A DNA stretch of 64,000 nucleotides from Rikenellaceae bacterium (GTDB taxonomy: Bacteria; Bacteroidota; Bacteroidia; Bacteroidales; Rikenellaceae): positions 1-64,000 of the forward strand of contig SUZM01000008.1 in assembly GCA_015059965.1 (NCBI GenBank). The letters run 5' to 3'. Below, in pieces: positions 9,388-17,750 of this stretch (position 1 is the first letter of the stretch; each line of letters opens with the position of its first letter). The notes beneath the pieces are model-generated. The model was not told the origin of the DNA. It worked only from the letters and a program-made list of their open reading frames with translations, and ran no database searches. The position numbers and the translations under genes are program-made.

Positions 9388-9969
9388 TTAAAAGAGATAA
9401 ACAAAATTGACTGCAGCCTTCGTAGGGCCGAAATAGTTGTGTCGCTCCTTGCCGATGTAGCGACCACACGAGTCGCAATCATACTGCTGATAGTCAGCAA
9501 GGATGTAACCCACACCCAACTCAAGTTCTATGTTGAGATGCTTGCTCAACATAAAGGCATAGCCATACGAGATGCCTACACCATAGCCAAATCCTTGGTA
9601 GCGGTATTTAGATAGCGGAGAGAGGTCCGTGCCCAAAAATCGTATGTTGTTATTGAGATTGCCGAAATTGAAGGCTCCATAAATAAGATGTCCTCCCAGG
9701 AAATGACCAGCGAAGCGGTCACAGAACCAATAGCGAGCCTCAGGTTGAATGTAGATGTGCTTCCATTTCACACTGGAGTTCTTGCTCCAGGAATTGTAAT
9801 TCCCCGAAATGTCGAGAGTCCAGCGCTGATCAAGACCTATCTCTATGCCGAGGTTTATAGATTGCGTGGCATCGTATAGCAAGTTAGTCTTTATTGCTAC
9901 ACTTTGTGCTTTCGATATGGCACTGCCACATATTAGAAAAGCTAAAATTAGCGCAAGCTTCTTCATCAT
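9388..9969 (-). CDS. DUF3575 outer-membrane beta-barrel protein (first gene of fimbrial operon)
   Basis: The product has 193 residues with a signal peptide (SAISKAQ) and the DUF3575 hallmarks: VAIKTNLLYDAT, then NLGIEIGLDQRWTLDISGNYNSW, WKHIYIQPEARYW, GHFLGGHLIYGAFN, and a C-terminal aromatic ending FVYLF typical of outer-membrane beta barrels. It is the promoter-proximal gene of the fimbrial operon. Its start is about 75 nt downstream of a -7 box whose upstream spacer contains nine consecutive G. It probably forms a small barrel working with the DUF3868 protein. Confidence 0.8.
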   Translation of the reverse strand: MMKKLALILAFLICGSAISKAQSVAIKTNLLYDATQSINLGIEIGLDQRWTLDISGNYNSWSKNSSVKWKHIYIQPEARYWFCDRFAGHFLGGHLIYGAFNFGNLNNNIRFLGTDLSPLSKYRYQGFGYGVGISYGYAFMLSKHLNIELELGVGYILADYQQYDCDSCGRYIGKERHNYFGPTKAAVNFVYLF

Positions 9970-10045
9970 ATTGTCTGTTAGTAGTTTGACAAATCTTCAC
10001 ACCTTTAACTGCAGGATATACGCAATACATATGTGTAAATTTTTA

Positions 10046-10077
10046 CAAAGTTAGACAAAAATCCCCCCCCCATCCAA
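10046..10077 (-). promoter_or_regulatory. Fimbrial operon promoter with G9 tract in the spacer
   Basis: Reading the minus strand, TTG (10077-10075) is followed by 21 nt and then the -7 box TAACTTTG (10053-10046). Nine consecutive G (10071-10063 on this strand) occupy part of that spacer. Four other promoters in this window have exactly 19 nt in the same place. A change of one or two G would alter promoter spacing, which is a classic slipped-strand phase-variation design. Confidence 0.65.
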
Positions 10078-10195
10078 TAAAATATGGCAGAAATAACAGT
10101 AAAAATGGCGTATTTTCTACTATTGAAGTGGTAAATATTTCAGAATAGTTGTACATTTGCTATGCTATCCATGGTTTTGTGTGATATATCTTCAT

Positions 10196-10232
10196 TATAT
10201 TTGCGCCGCTTATATTCTTATAAAAGAATATA
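10196..10232 (+). promoter_or_regulatory. Promoter and leader hairpin of the thioredoxin-like lipoprotein
   Basis: A -7 box TATATTTG (10196-10203) is followed in the leader by a perfect 9-bp stem (TATATTCTT / AAGAATATA, loop ATAA, 10211-10232). It is divergent from the fimbrial promoter across an AT-rich 308-bp gap. Confidence 0.5.
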
Positions 10233-10277
10233 TACCGCCTGATATGAATATTAAAATATTGCTAATTTGTAATCAGT

Positions 10278-10853
10278 ATGAGGTTGCTCTGCTTTATAAA
10301 TATTGCTCTGTCAATGCTACTACTCGCGGGGTGTGACAGCTCGATTTTGGAGGAGTTTCCGACCTATGAGCAAAGTAGCCTTGTTGAGGTAGGTGACAAG
10401 GCACCGTCATTCACCGCCACACTCGTAGATGGCGGCAGAGTATCGTTGTCCGACTATCGCGGTGCTTCGCTTATGCTCATACTCTTTTCGCACACCTGCC
10501 CCGATTGCGAGATGCTCCTCAATGACCTTCAGGCTCTTATAGACGCTAAAGTGCAGCTGCCGGCAATTCTTGCCATAGGGCGCGATGCTACATCCGAAGA
10601 GCTTTTGGTCTATCGCTCCGAGCACGGATATTCAATACCGATGATATCGGATGCCTCCCGCAGCATCTTTAATCTCTATGCCACCACCTATGTGCCAAGA
10701 GTCTATCTTATAGACCCTGAGGGCTGTATTGCGAAAATGTTTATTGAGTACGAGTCGCACTATCTCGATGAACTGATCGTCAGAACTCAAGAAAACGACT
10801 CTCTGAAAGAAGGCACTGCGGACAATAGGGGTCGCGATAGGGGGCTGCGGTAA
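10278..10853 (+). CDS. Thioredoxin-fold (TlpA/AhpC-TSA-like) lipoprotein
   Basis: This 191-residue protein has a short lipoprotein signal (MLLLAGC, Cys19). A thioredoxin-like domain follows: the GDKAPSFTATLVDG entry typical of TlpA/peroxiredoxin-like folds, then SHTCPDCEMLL with a redox CPDC motif. The later TYVPRVYLIDPEG contains the cis-proline and the Asp-Pro-Glu-Gly turn seen in this family. It is probably a periplasmic or outer-membrane-tethered disulfide reductase. The last 74 bp overlap the 3' end of the convergent rubrerythrin-like gene, and the corresponding C-terminal tail is charged and low in structure. Confidence 0.8.
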   Translation: MRLLCFINIALSMLLLAGCDSSILEEFPTYEQSSLVEVGDKAPSFTATLVDGGRVSLSDYRGASLMLILFSHTCPDCEMLLNDLQALIDAKVQLPAILAIGRDATSEELLVYRSEHGYSIPMISDASRSIFNLYATTYVPRVYLIDPEGCIAKMFIEYESHYLDELIVRTQENDSLKEGTADNRGRDRGLR

Positions 10854-11397
10854 GAAATCCGCAACGCGGGCAGAGGCCATAGCTCCGCCTTGCAGCGCTA
10901 TCTCCACTGTTCAGCAACAAATCTATGAGCCGGCGCATCCGGTTCTCGGAGGCGGCATGGCGGATCATCAGACGAGCCCCGTAGCGATTTCCGCTCTCCA
11001 AAAGCGTGGCAATCGCCGCAGAAAAGCAATAGTCCAACTCACGGTGTGCGGCTCTCAGATTCTGCGCTGCAGATTCCGCCACAAAGGGGAGCGAATCAAC
11101 GATGGAGAACTCCCCGCCACGAGCAGCTAAGGCCGAACGATAGAGCTGTTCATGAATGTGCTGCGCAGAGGCGATGGCCACAAAGAGGCGTGCCGCCTCC
11201 CCCGCCCCCTGCTCATCGGCCCTACGGGCAGCTGTCAGACAGAGCTGACGGCAACGATGGCTGTGGCACAAGGCATCGTGCAACTCCCCCGATCGCGACG
11301 GAGCCGTATGCTCCACACTGCAGAGAAGACGACACGAAGCAGGGGGCAAAAGCAGCAACAAGGCCGCCAAAACCAACAAAAGCAGGTATCGAGACAT
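10780..11397 (-). CDS. Secreted rubrerythrin-like protein with degenerate di-iron site
   Basis: A strongly hydrophobic N-terminus (residues 3-22) serves as signal peptide or membrane anchor. The 205-residue protein then follows rubrerythrin order: two long helix pairs and a C-terminal rubredoxin-type finger with CxxC at 176/179 and 192/195 (LCPRCG, YCPQCL), ending in SRFLEF like many rubrerythrins. Aligned from memory to the classical protein, most di-iron ligands are changed: ExxxR becomes SHRCR-like, ExxH keeps only the His (HIHE), and the second half keeps one Glu (SENRM) but loses the His. It is therefore unlikely to be a normal peroxide-reducing rubrerythrin. Secretion is also unusual, because rubrerythrins are cytoplasmic. 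Confidence 0.65.
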   Translation of the reverse strand: MSRYLLLLVLAALLLLLPPASCRLLCSVEHTAPSRSGELHDALCHSHRCRQLCLTAARRADEQGAGEAARLFVAIASAQHIHEQLYRSALAARGGEFSIVDSLPFVAESAAQNLRAAHRELDYCFSAAIATLLESGNRYGARLMIRHAASENRMRRLIDLLLNSGDSAARRSYGLCPRCGFLTAAPYRDPYCPQCLLSESRFLEF

Positions 11398-11490
11398 GGC
11401 TGTTTTCTGATATTTTCGAGCATTTTTGGTGCCGCAAAGATGTTATTCACCCCTTTTTTGCCAAAAAAAAGAAAAAAGAGATCGAAATCG

Positions 11491-11521
11491 TTGTATATAT
11501 CGGTAACTTTGTCTATATTTG
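11491..11521 (+). promoter_or_regulatory. Promoter of small lipoprotein gene
   Basis: TTG (11491-11493) is separated by 20 nt from the -7 box TATATTTG (11514-11521). A second overlapping candidate TAACTTTG lies at 11504-11511. The start codon follows about 44 nt later. Confidence 0.5.
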
Positions 11522-11564
11522 CCAAACCGATTCCGAGAACCACACGGGCGGATAAAATGAACCT

Positions 11565-12086
11565 ATGAAAAAACTGTTTCAAATTCTTGCAATGGCCATG
11601 ATGGCCGTAACGCTCTGCAACTGCGGAGATAAAGACGAACCCACTCCCGGCCCCACGCCTCCTCCTCACAACCCCATCGGAGAGGATGTTGCCGTGAACG
11701 TAGCCAACGTATCGAAAACCTGGGAGCTGACCGCATTCTCGGGCAGCGCGGAGTTCCCCGCAGAGGGTCAGGCCGCCTACCTGGAGCTGACCAAGGAGGG
11801 TAAGTTCGAGCTCTATCAGAAGAATATCAACTGCATCGGCGTAGTGCTCTACACCGGAAACTATGAGCTTGATGAGGCCGCCAAGAGCATTACCGGAACC
11901 TATAGCGACGGTGTAAAGTGGGCTTCGACCTACTCGATCACCACGATGAAGGACAACTCCATGGGCTGGACGGCTGGCAAGGAGACGACTTCCTTCACCT
12001 TGGCTACGGAAATTCCTGCAGAGATCAAGGAGGTTGCCACGCCCGCCGAGGAGTCCCGCGCAGCATCGGAGATCCGTCTGCTCTAA
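11565..12086 (+). CDS. Small lipocalin-like lipoprotein
   Basis: The product has 173 residues with a lipobox (LCNC) followed by GDKDEPTPGP, an acidic proline-rich linker like the lipoprotein export signal of surface-exposed Bacteroidetes lipoproteins. The remaining region is beta-rich with KTWELTAFSG and FELYQKN, resembling the lipocalin-like/DUF4923-type lipoproteins common in gut Bacteroidales. The C-terminal 25 residues are polar. It is monocistronic with its own promoter and terminator. Function is unknown; a surface ligand-binding role is only a guess from the fold type. Confidence 0.6.
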   Translation: MKKLFQILAMAMMAVTLCNCGDKDEPTPGPTPPPHNPIGEDVAVNVANVSKTWELTAFSGSAEFPAEGQAAYLELTKEGKFELYQKNINCIGVVLYTGNYELDEAAKSITGTYSDGVKWASTYSITTMKDNSMGWTAGKETTSFTLATEIPAEIKEVATPAEESRAASEIRLL

Positions 12087-12211
12087 TCCCTCCAGAGGGG
12101 GCAGCGGAGAGGCAGGCGGCGGAGAGGCAGAAGAGGCACCGGGGATCACAGGAGCCCGGAGACTGTAAAAGTACCGAAGCCGCAGACCATAAATCAGTAC
12201 ATAACCTAAAG

Positions 12212-12246
12212 GAGGCTGTCTAATAATTTAGACAGCCTCTTTCGTT
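12212..12246 (+). terminator. Intrinsic terminator of small lipoprotein gene
   Basis: A perfect 12-bp stem (GAGGCTGTCTAA / TTAGACAGCCTC) with a 4-nt loop is followed by a short T-rich tail (TTTCGTTT). Confidence 0.8.
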
Positions 12247-12276
12247 TGTGGAAGTGGCAAAACATCTCCACCCCCC

Positions 12277-12322
12277 AAAAAAACTCACCCCGAAAGGAGC
12301 TCAGAGCCTCCCTTCGGGGTGA
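12277..12322 (-). terminator. Intrinsic terminator of gpsA-pgi
   Basis: On the minus strand the stem CACCCCGAA...TTCGGGGTG (12286-12321) is followed by seven T (12283-12277), directly after the pgi stop. It faces the terminator of the convergent lipoprotein gene. Confidence 0.8.
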
Positions 12323-12354
12323 TAAATAGCGGTAAAAACCGTCCGCTCCAGAGA

Positions 12355-13695
12355 TTAGAGACGAGCCTTGATCGCCTTCGAAGCCTCCTCGTAACCGGGC
12401 TTGTCCAGAAGAGCAAACATATTCTTCTTATAAGCCTCTACGCCGGGCTGATCAAAAGGATTGACCCCCAAAATATAGCCGCTGATACCACAAGCCTTCT
12501 CAAAGAAGTAGATCAGGGCACCAATCGTGTAGGCATCAATCTTCTCGATCTCAATACGCAGGTTGGGTACGCCACCATCGACATGGGCGAGCTGCACGCC
12601 CAACTCGGCCATGCGGTTCACCTCCGAGATGCGCTTGCCGGCCATAAAGTTCAATCCGTCGAGGTTCTGCTCATCAGCCTCAATCACCACCTTGCGGGCG
12701 GGCTCGTTCACCGAAATGACCGTCTCAAAGAGCTGACGCTCACCCTCCTGAATATACTGACCCATGGAGTGGAGATCGGCCGTGAGGGTTACGCTGGCGG
12801 GGAAAATACCCTTACCCTGCTTACCCTCCGACTCGCCGTAGAGCTGCTTCCACCACTCGGCAATATACTGCAACTTAGGCTCATAGGAGGCCAAAATCTC
12901 GATCTTCTTACCATCCTGATAGAGCAGGTTGCGCACCGAGGCATAGATCGCGGCGAGGTTCTCCTCATAGGGGACATCGGCACCCGTAGCCTGCTCCATA
13001 TCCTGCGCACCCTTCACCAGGGCTGCAATATCAACGCCTGCGGCAGCCAGGGGAAGCAATCCCACAGGGGTCAGCACCGAGAAACGACCGCCCACATCGT
13101 CGGGAATCACAAAGGTAGGATAACCCTCGTTGGTGGCCAACGTCTTCAGGGCACCACGAGCCTTGTCGGTGATGGCCACAATGCGCTCGGCGGCCTCTGC
13201 CTTGCCATAGCGCTGCTCCAGCTCGGCCTTGATCAGGCGGAAGGCGATGGCGGGCTCGGTCGTCGTACCCGACTTCGAGATCACGATGGCAGCTACCGAA
13301 TACTCCTTCACGGCCTCCAGTAACTCCGAGGTGTACTCCTCCGAGATATTCTGACCGGCAAAGAGAATGATGGGCTCGGTGCGATTTTTCTTCAACAGGC
13401 CGAACGAGTTCGACATGGCCTCCAGCACGGCCTTGGCACCCAGGTAGGAGCCGCCGATGCCGATGCAAATGATCACCTCAGCCTTTGCGCGCAGCTTATC
13501 GGCCTGAGCCTTGATCGTGGCGATCTCCTCGGCCGTGATCGACGAGGGGAGGTTCACCCAACCCAGGAAATCGTTGCCGGCTCCCATCTTGGTGTGGAGC
13601 AGGCGGTTGGCCTCGAGGGCCTTCTGCTGCATCTCGGCGGGCACCTGAAGGCCCGACTTCGAGATATCCAGTTTGATTGCTTTCATATCTTTCAT
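12355..13695 (-). CDS. pgi: Glucose-6-phosphate isomerase
   Basis: The enzyme interconverts glucose-6-phosphate and fructose-6-phosphate in the cytoplasm. The 446-residue length fits the short bacterial Pgi type. Visible family motifs are [17 protein letters not shown] (phosphosugar binding), [12 protein letters not shown] (SIS-type phosphate loop), and [14 protein letters not shown]. The start could be this methionine or the one three codons later (MKAIKLD). It lies 39 bp after gpsA in the same orientation and ends in a clear intrinsic terminator. The gpsA-pgi pairing occurs in other Bacteroidetes, where lysS often precedes them; lysS is absent here. Confidence 0.95.
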   Translation of the reverse strand: MKDMKAIKLDISKSGLQVPAEMQQKALEANRLLHTKMGAGNDFLGWVNLPSSITAEEIATIKAQADKLRAKAEVIICIGIGGSYLGAKAVLEAMSNSFGLLKKNRTEPIILFAGQNISEEYTSELLEAVKEYSVAAIVISKSGTTTEPAIAFRLIKAELEQRYGKAEAAERIVAITDKARGALKTLATNEGYPTFVIPDDVGGRFSVLTPVGLLPLAAAGVDIAALVKGAQDMEQATGADVPYEENLAAIYASVRNLLYQDGKKIEILASYEPKLQYIAEWWKQLYGESEGKQGKGIFPASVTLTADLHSMGQYIQEGERQLFETVISVNEPARKVVIEADEQNLDGLNFMAGKRISEVNRMAELGVQLAHVDGGVPNLRIEIEKIDAYTIGALIYFFEKACGISGYILGVNPFDQPGVEAYKKNMFALLDKPGYEEASKAIKARL

Positions 13696-13734
13696 CGCTT
13701 TTGTTAATTTATTCTTCGATTTTTCAGAAAATTT

Positions 13735-14742
13735 TTAGATCAGCTTGGCCGTCAGGGCACGCATCGACTTACGAGCCGAGGCCCCTTTGTAGAGCACCTC
13801 ATAGACCATGGAGGCGATGGGCATCTCGATCTTGTGGCGCAGATTCACATGGCGGATGCAGTCGGCGGCAAAGTAGCCCTCAGCTACCATCGTCATCTCA
13901 TTCAGCGCACTCTTCACCGAGCAGCCGCGGCCGATGAGGTTGCCCAGGCGGCGGTTGCGACTGTAGATCGAGTAGCAGGTCACCAGCAGATCGCCCAGGT
14001 AGGCCGAAGCCAGCGTGTTACGCTCATCGGGAGCGCTCTCGTTCAGGAACCGACTCATCTCCATGGCGCTGTTCGAGATCAGCACCGCCAAAAAGTTGTC
14101 GCCATAGCCCAGACCGGCAGCAATGCCCACGGCCAAGGCGTAGATATTCTTCAGCACCGAGGCGTACTCCACACCATAGAGATCCTTGGCATAGCTGATC
14201 TGCACATACTTGGTCGAGAAACGCTCGCCCAAAAGGCGGGCATTCTGCTCATCGGTGCAGACCACCGTAAGGTAGCTCAAGCGTTCCAAGGCCACCTCCT
14301 CGGCATGTGAGGGGCCCGTTATGATGCCCAACTGCTCATGCGAGAGGTGGTAGTGTTCACACAGATACTCGATGATGGTCACATAGTCATCGGGTACAAT
14401 ACCCTTGATGGCCGAGATGATGAACTTATCCTCGAGCGATACGGTCAGGGGTTCCAGGAACTTCTTGAGGTAGGCCGAGGGGGAGGCCAGCACCAGGACA
14501 TCAGCCTCCGAGACCACCCGGTTCAGATCATCCGACGGACGGATGCGCGAGGGATCAAACTCCACATCCGAGAGGTAGCGCGAGTTACGCCCTTCGCTCT
14601 GCAGGCTCTCCAGGATCTCGGGGTTGCGCACATACCACCCTACTTCACAATCGCGCTCGGTGAGCACCTTCACCAGGGCCGTAGCCCAACTGCCATAGCC
14701 GATTACGGCATATCTGGCCGCTTTGTCAATCTTGAAATTCAT
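13735..14742 (-). CDS. gpsA: NAD(P)H-dependent glycerol-3-phosphate dehydrogenase
   Basis: This enzyme reduces dihydroxyacetone phosphate to sn-glycerol-3-phosphate for phospholipid synthesis. The 335-residue protein has a slightly unusual dinucleotide-binding loop (VIGYGSWATAL; family usually GAGxWG), the SAIKGI segment, the catalytic lysine region GPSHAEEVA, and the conserved VEYASVLKNIYALAVGIAAGLGYGDN block. Its promoter (TATCTTTG at 14784-14777) is preceded by AATTCCT-type heptamer repeats. It is cotranscribed with pgi. Confidence 0.95.
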   Translation of the reverse strand: MNFKIDKAARYAVIGYGSWATALVKVLTERDCEVGWYVRNPEILESLQSEGRNSRYLSDVEFDPSRIRPSDDLNRVVSEADVLVLASPSAYLKKFLEPLTVSLEDKFIISAIKGIVPDDYVTIIEYLCEHYHLSHEQLGIITGPSHAEEVALERLSYLTVVCTDEQNARLLGERFSTKYVQISYAKDLYGVEYASVLKNIYALAVGIAAGLGYGDNFLAVLISNSAMEMSRFLNESAPDERNTLASAYLGDLLVTCYSIYSRNRRLGNLIGRGCSVKSALNEMTMVAEGYFAADCIRHVNLRHKIEMPIASMVYEVLYKGASARKSMRALTAKLI

Positions 14743-14776
14743 GTCGTTGAATTTTCAAATGGTCGCTTTCAATCCA

Positions 14777-14806
14777 CAAAGATAGGAATAAATTAGGAAT
14801 TAGAGG
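14777..14806 (-). promoter_or_regulatory. gpsA promoter with upstream heptamers
   Basis: On the minus strand TATCTTTG (14784-14777) is directly preceded by CTAATTCCTAATTTATTCC. The arrangement is nearly identical to the yebC promoter at 27904-27946. Confidence 0.7.
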
Positions 14807-15016
14807 TTATTTTTGTTCAAATATTATTAAGAGAGCGATTCAACAAACAAGGACAAAATAGCGAAATATCAATCAGGGAGTGATCCCGTCAAGCTCTACG
14901 GTATTCCGAAATTTTCACCACTTCTGAAGATGAACAACCCATTTATTCGGATGACAAGCGATCGCCGAATCGCCCCAAAAAGAGGATCAGCAATTCAGTA
15001 CCAAAAATAATTTCCA
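14807..15016. other. Intergenic stretch between gpsA and mreB promoters
   Basis: This is about 210 bp of divergent intergenic sequence with no gene I can support. A stop-to-stop reading frame on the plus strand (about 14831-15010) has no convincing start or recognised family. Confidence 0.5.
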
Positions 15017-15054
15017 AATCCTAATCCCTAATTCCTATTTTTTTTATACCTTTG
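15017..15054 (+). promoter_or_regulatory. mreB operon promoter with upstream heptamers
   Basis: Degenerate AATCCCT/AATTCCT heptamers (15017-15036) precede the -7 box TACCTTTG (15047-15054). The start codon of mreB is about 180 nt downstream, so the leader is long. Confidence 0.65.
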
Positions 15055-15232
15055 TCCTGCATATTCTCCACCCTTGCTCCAAGAATGGCCGAAAGGTCTC
15101 CGGCAAGGCGGCAAAAGGTTAGGCTGCGGATTGATTTTTAACGGGTTACGGCTCAGGAAGGAACAATCCGGAAAAAGTTGGATTGGGGAAAAGCACAAAT
15201 GATTGGAAAATTAAATTAAGAGATAGAAAAGT

Positions 15233-16255
15233 ATGGGACTTTTTTCATTGACACAGGAACTGGCCATCGACCTCGGTACGGCCAACACCCTGGTGATCTA
15301 CAACAATAAGGTGGTGGTCGATGAGCCCTCGATTGTGGCTCTGGACGTACACTCGGGCAAACTGGTGGCCATCGGCCATCAGGCACGACAGATGCACGAG
15401 AAGACCAACCCCAACATCAAGACCATTCGTCCGCTCAAGGATGGTGTGATTGCCGACTTCAACGCCACGGAGCTCATGCTGCGCGGCATGATCAAGAAGG
15501 TGAAGACCTCGGGATCGCTCTTCTCGCCGTCGTTGCGCATGGTGGTCTGCATCCCTTCGGGCTCGACCAACGTAGAGATTCGTGCCGTGCGCGACTCGGC
15601 CGAGCACGCCGGAGGTCGCGAGGTCTACATGATCTACGAACCGATGGCCGCCGCTTTGGGCGCCGGTCTGGATGTGGAGGCCCCCGAGGGCAACATGGTG
15701 ATCGACATCGGTGGCGGCACGTCGGAGATCGCCTGCATCTCGCTGGGCGGTATCGTCTGCTCGGAGTCGATCAACGTGGCCGGCGACGTCTTCACGGCTG
15801 ACATTCAGAACTATGTGCGCCAGCAGCACAACATCCGCATCGGAGAGCGCACGGCCGAGGCGATCAAATGCGCCATCGGAGCCGCCATTCCCGACCTGGG
15901 CGAGGATGCCCCGGAGGATTTTGAGGTAACGGGTCCCGACATGCTGACCTTCCTGCCGAAGACCATCTCGCTGAACTACAACGAGATCGCCTACGCCTTG
16001 GAGAAGTCGCTCGTCAAGCTCGATGCCGCCCTGATGAAGGTGCTGGAGACGATGCCCCCCGAGCTCTATGCCGATATTGTGAAGAACGGCATCTACTTAG
16101 CCGGCGGCGGAGCGTTGCTCAAGGGCCTGGATCGTCGTTTGAGCGAGAAGACGGGTATTCCGTTCCATGTGGCCGAGGATCCGCTGCGTGCCGTAGCCCG
16201 CGGTACGGGTATTGCGCTGAAGAACATCAACGGATTCTCGTTCCTGATGAAATAA
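15233..16255 (+). CDS. mreB: Rod shape-determining actin homologue MreB
   Basis: MreB forms membrane-associated filaments that organise lateral peptidoglycan synthesis. The 340-residue protein has the actin-type nucleotide-binding motifs: DLGTANTLVI at residue 12, the CIPSGSTNVE block, YEPMAAALGAG, phosphate-2 loop IDIGGGTSEIA, and the C-terminal LAGGGALLKGLD adenosine motif. It opens the mreBCD-mrdA-rodA operon and has a 180-nt leader. A stem-loop of the conserved-apex family sits immediately after its stop codon, before mreC. Confidence 0.97.
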   Translation: MGLFSLTQELAIDLGTANTLVIYNNKVVVDEPSIVALDVHSGKLVAIGHQARQMHEKTNPNIKTIRPLKDGVIADFNATELMLRGMIKKVKTSGSLFSPSLRMVVCIPSGSTNVEIRAVRDSAEHAGGREVYMIYEPMAAALGAGLDVEAPEGNMVIDIGGGTSEIACISLGGIVCSESINVAGDVFTADIQNYVRQQHNIRIGERTAEAIKCAIGAAIPDLGEDAPEDFEVTGPDMLTFLPKTISLNYNEIAYALEKSLVKLDAALMKVLETMPPELYADIVKNGIYLAGGGALLKGLDRRLSEKTGIPFHVAEDPLRAVARGTGIALKNINGFSFLMK

Positions 16256-16285
16256 CCGGAAAGTCTCTTCCGTAAGGAATTTCGG

Positions 16286-16353
16286 CGTTATGCTCGCCCG
16301 AGGGACCGCTCTTTACTTTAGGGGTAAAGCGGATTTCGAGGGCGAGCATAACG
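16286..16353 (+). repeat. Conserved-apex hairpin, copy 1 (mreB-mreC gap)
   Basis: An outer perfect 14-bp stem (CGTTATGCTCGCCC / GGGCGAGCATAACG) encloses a second stem CCGC..TTTAC / GTAAAGCGG with apex TTTAGGG. It fills most of the 134-bp gap behind the mreB stop. The apex resembles those at 31073-31089, 32335-32347 and 46927-46939. Confidence 0.7.
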
Positions 16354-16389
16354 CAAAGATTGCCTCTCATATCTCTCTGCATCGGCAAT

Positions 16390-17235
16390 ATGGACAAACT
16401 TTTAGAATTCATCCGAAGCATCTATGTGGTTGTCGTCTTCATTCTGCTTGAGGTGGCAGCCCTGAGTTACTATGCCCGCTCGAATGCCTACACGCAGGCA
16501 CGCCTGCTGACCCGTTCGAATCAGGTGGTGGGGGGCGTACAGGGCCTCTTCACGAGTGTGCGCACCTTCTGGCAACTGGGGGCCGAAAATCGGCGTCTCA
16601 CGGAGCAGATCATCGCCCTGGAGGAGGAGCTCACGGCCTACCGAGAGGCTGAGGCCGAGGGTCGCCTGAGGCTGCTGGCCGACACGATGCGTCGCCTGCC
16701 CTACTACTACTCGACGGCCCGTGTTACAACCTCGTCGATCAACCGCACACGCAACTTCGTGACCATCGACCGCGGCTCGAAGATGGGTGTGGAGACCGGC
16801 ATGGCCCTCCTGGCAGCCAATGGCGCAATGGTGGGACACATCGTGAGTGTCTCGAAGAACTACGCCGTGGCCCTCACGATCCTCAACCCGCAATTCCAGG
16901 CCAGCGGCAAGCTCAGCCATAACCCCGACTACTACGGGTCGATCCGCTGGGAGGGGGGCGACTACCGCTATGTAACGATGGACGAGCTCTCGAAATATGC
17001 CGACATCCATGTGGGCGACAAGGTGATCTCAACAGGCTTCTCGGACTACTTCCCCGCCGACATTCCGATTGGCGAGGTGGAGAGTTTCCAACTCAACGAG
17101 ACGGGAACCTACTACACGGTACGGGTCCGTCTGGCGGCCGACATGAGCTCACTCTCAAACGTGATCCTGGCCCGCAACCCCAACTCCCCGGAGCTCAAGG
17201 GGTTGGAGGCCAAACTCAAAAAACGCTACCAATAA
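16390..17235 (+). CDS. mreC: Rod shape-determining protein MreC
   Basis: MreC is a bitopic inner-membrane protein linking MreB to the PBP2/RodA machine. I start at the ATG of MDKLLEFIRS, because the upstream in-frame TTG adds ten unlikely residues; this gives 281 residues. One transmembrane helix (about residues 9-25) is followed by a coiled-coil stretch (ENRRLTEQIIALEEELTAYR) and the beta-rich MreC domain with NFVTIDRGSKMGVETGMALL and VISTGFSDYFPADIPIGEV. The stop codon overlaps the start of mreD by one base (TAATG). Confidence 0.95.
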   Translation: MDKLLEFIRSIYVVVVFILLEVAALSYYARSNAYTQARLLTRSNQVVGGVQGLFTSVRTFWQLGAENRRLTEQIIALEEELTAYREAEAEGRLRLLADTMRRLPYYYSTARVTTSSINRTRNFVTIDRGSKMGVETGMALLAANGAMVGHIVSVSKNYAVALTILNPQFQASGKLSHNPDYYGSIRWEGGDYRYVTMDELSKYADIHVGDKVISTGFSDYFPADIPIGEVESFQLNETGTYYTVRVRLAADMSSLSNVILARNPNSPELKGLEAKLKKRYQ

Positions 17236-17750
17236 TGTACAGACTCTTTGCCTATACCCTGCTCTTTGTGGTTGCGATGCTCTTCCAGATCTTTTTCTTC
17301 GACAATCTGGCCATCAGCATCTACCTCTCTCCCCTGATCTACATCGCCTTTGTGGCGCTGTTGCCGATGGAGACTCCGCCCATTGTGGTGCTGGCCTGCG
17401 GCCTTCTGAGCGGCCTGACGATGGACTGGTCGATGGGCCTCGAAGGCATCAATACGGCCGTCACCCTCTTCTCGGCCTTCTCGCGCCGGATGGTGATGAA
17501 CCTCTCGATTGGCAAGGAGACGGTGCGCGAAGGGGGCGTACCCACGGTCTGGAAGGTGGGCAACTACTCCTTCATCCTCTACTTGGTGCTCTTTGTGGCG
17601 CTTCACCACCTCTGCTTCTTTCTGCTGGAGAGCCTTTCGTGGGAGCTGCTACCGATCGTCCTGCTGCGCTTTGTACTCAGTTCGGCCGTGAGCATCTGCT
17701 TTATCTGGCTCTTTTCACAACTCTTCTTATCCAAACTCTCGAGTTTATGA
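17235..17750 (+). CDS. mreD: Rod shape-determining protein MreD
   Basis: The 171-residue integral membrane protein has about five hydrophobic helices and no soluble domain, as expected for MreD. Its ATG overlaps the mreC stop, and its TGA overlaps the start of mrdA (ATGA), so translation is coupled across the operon. MreD stabilises the MreC-PBP2-RodA complex. Sequence conservation is weak in this family, so the call rests strongly on position. Confidence 0.9.
   Translation: MYRLFAYTLLFVVAMLFQIFFFDNLAISIYLSPLIYIAFVALLPMETPPIVVLACGLLSGLTMDWSMGLEGINTAVTLFSAFSRRMVMNLSIGKETVREGGVPTVWKVGNYSFILYLVLFVALHHLCFFLLESLSWELLPIVLLRFVLSSAVSICFIWLFSQLFLSKLSSL

Noticed and set aside
9970..10277. Invertible promoter for the fimbrial operon
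   Set aside because: I looked for paired inverted repeats flanking the promoter, as in known Bacteroidales switches, and saw only short local hairpins. No recombinase gene is nearby.
14831..15010. Possible small gene between gpsA and mreB
   Set aside because: The open stretch lacks a plausible start and ribosome-binding site until very late, and resembles no family I know.
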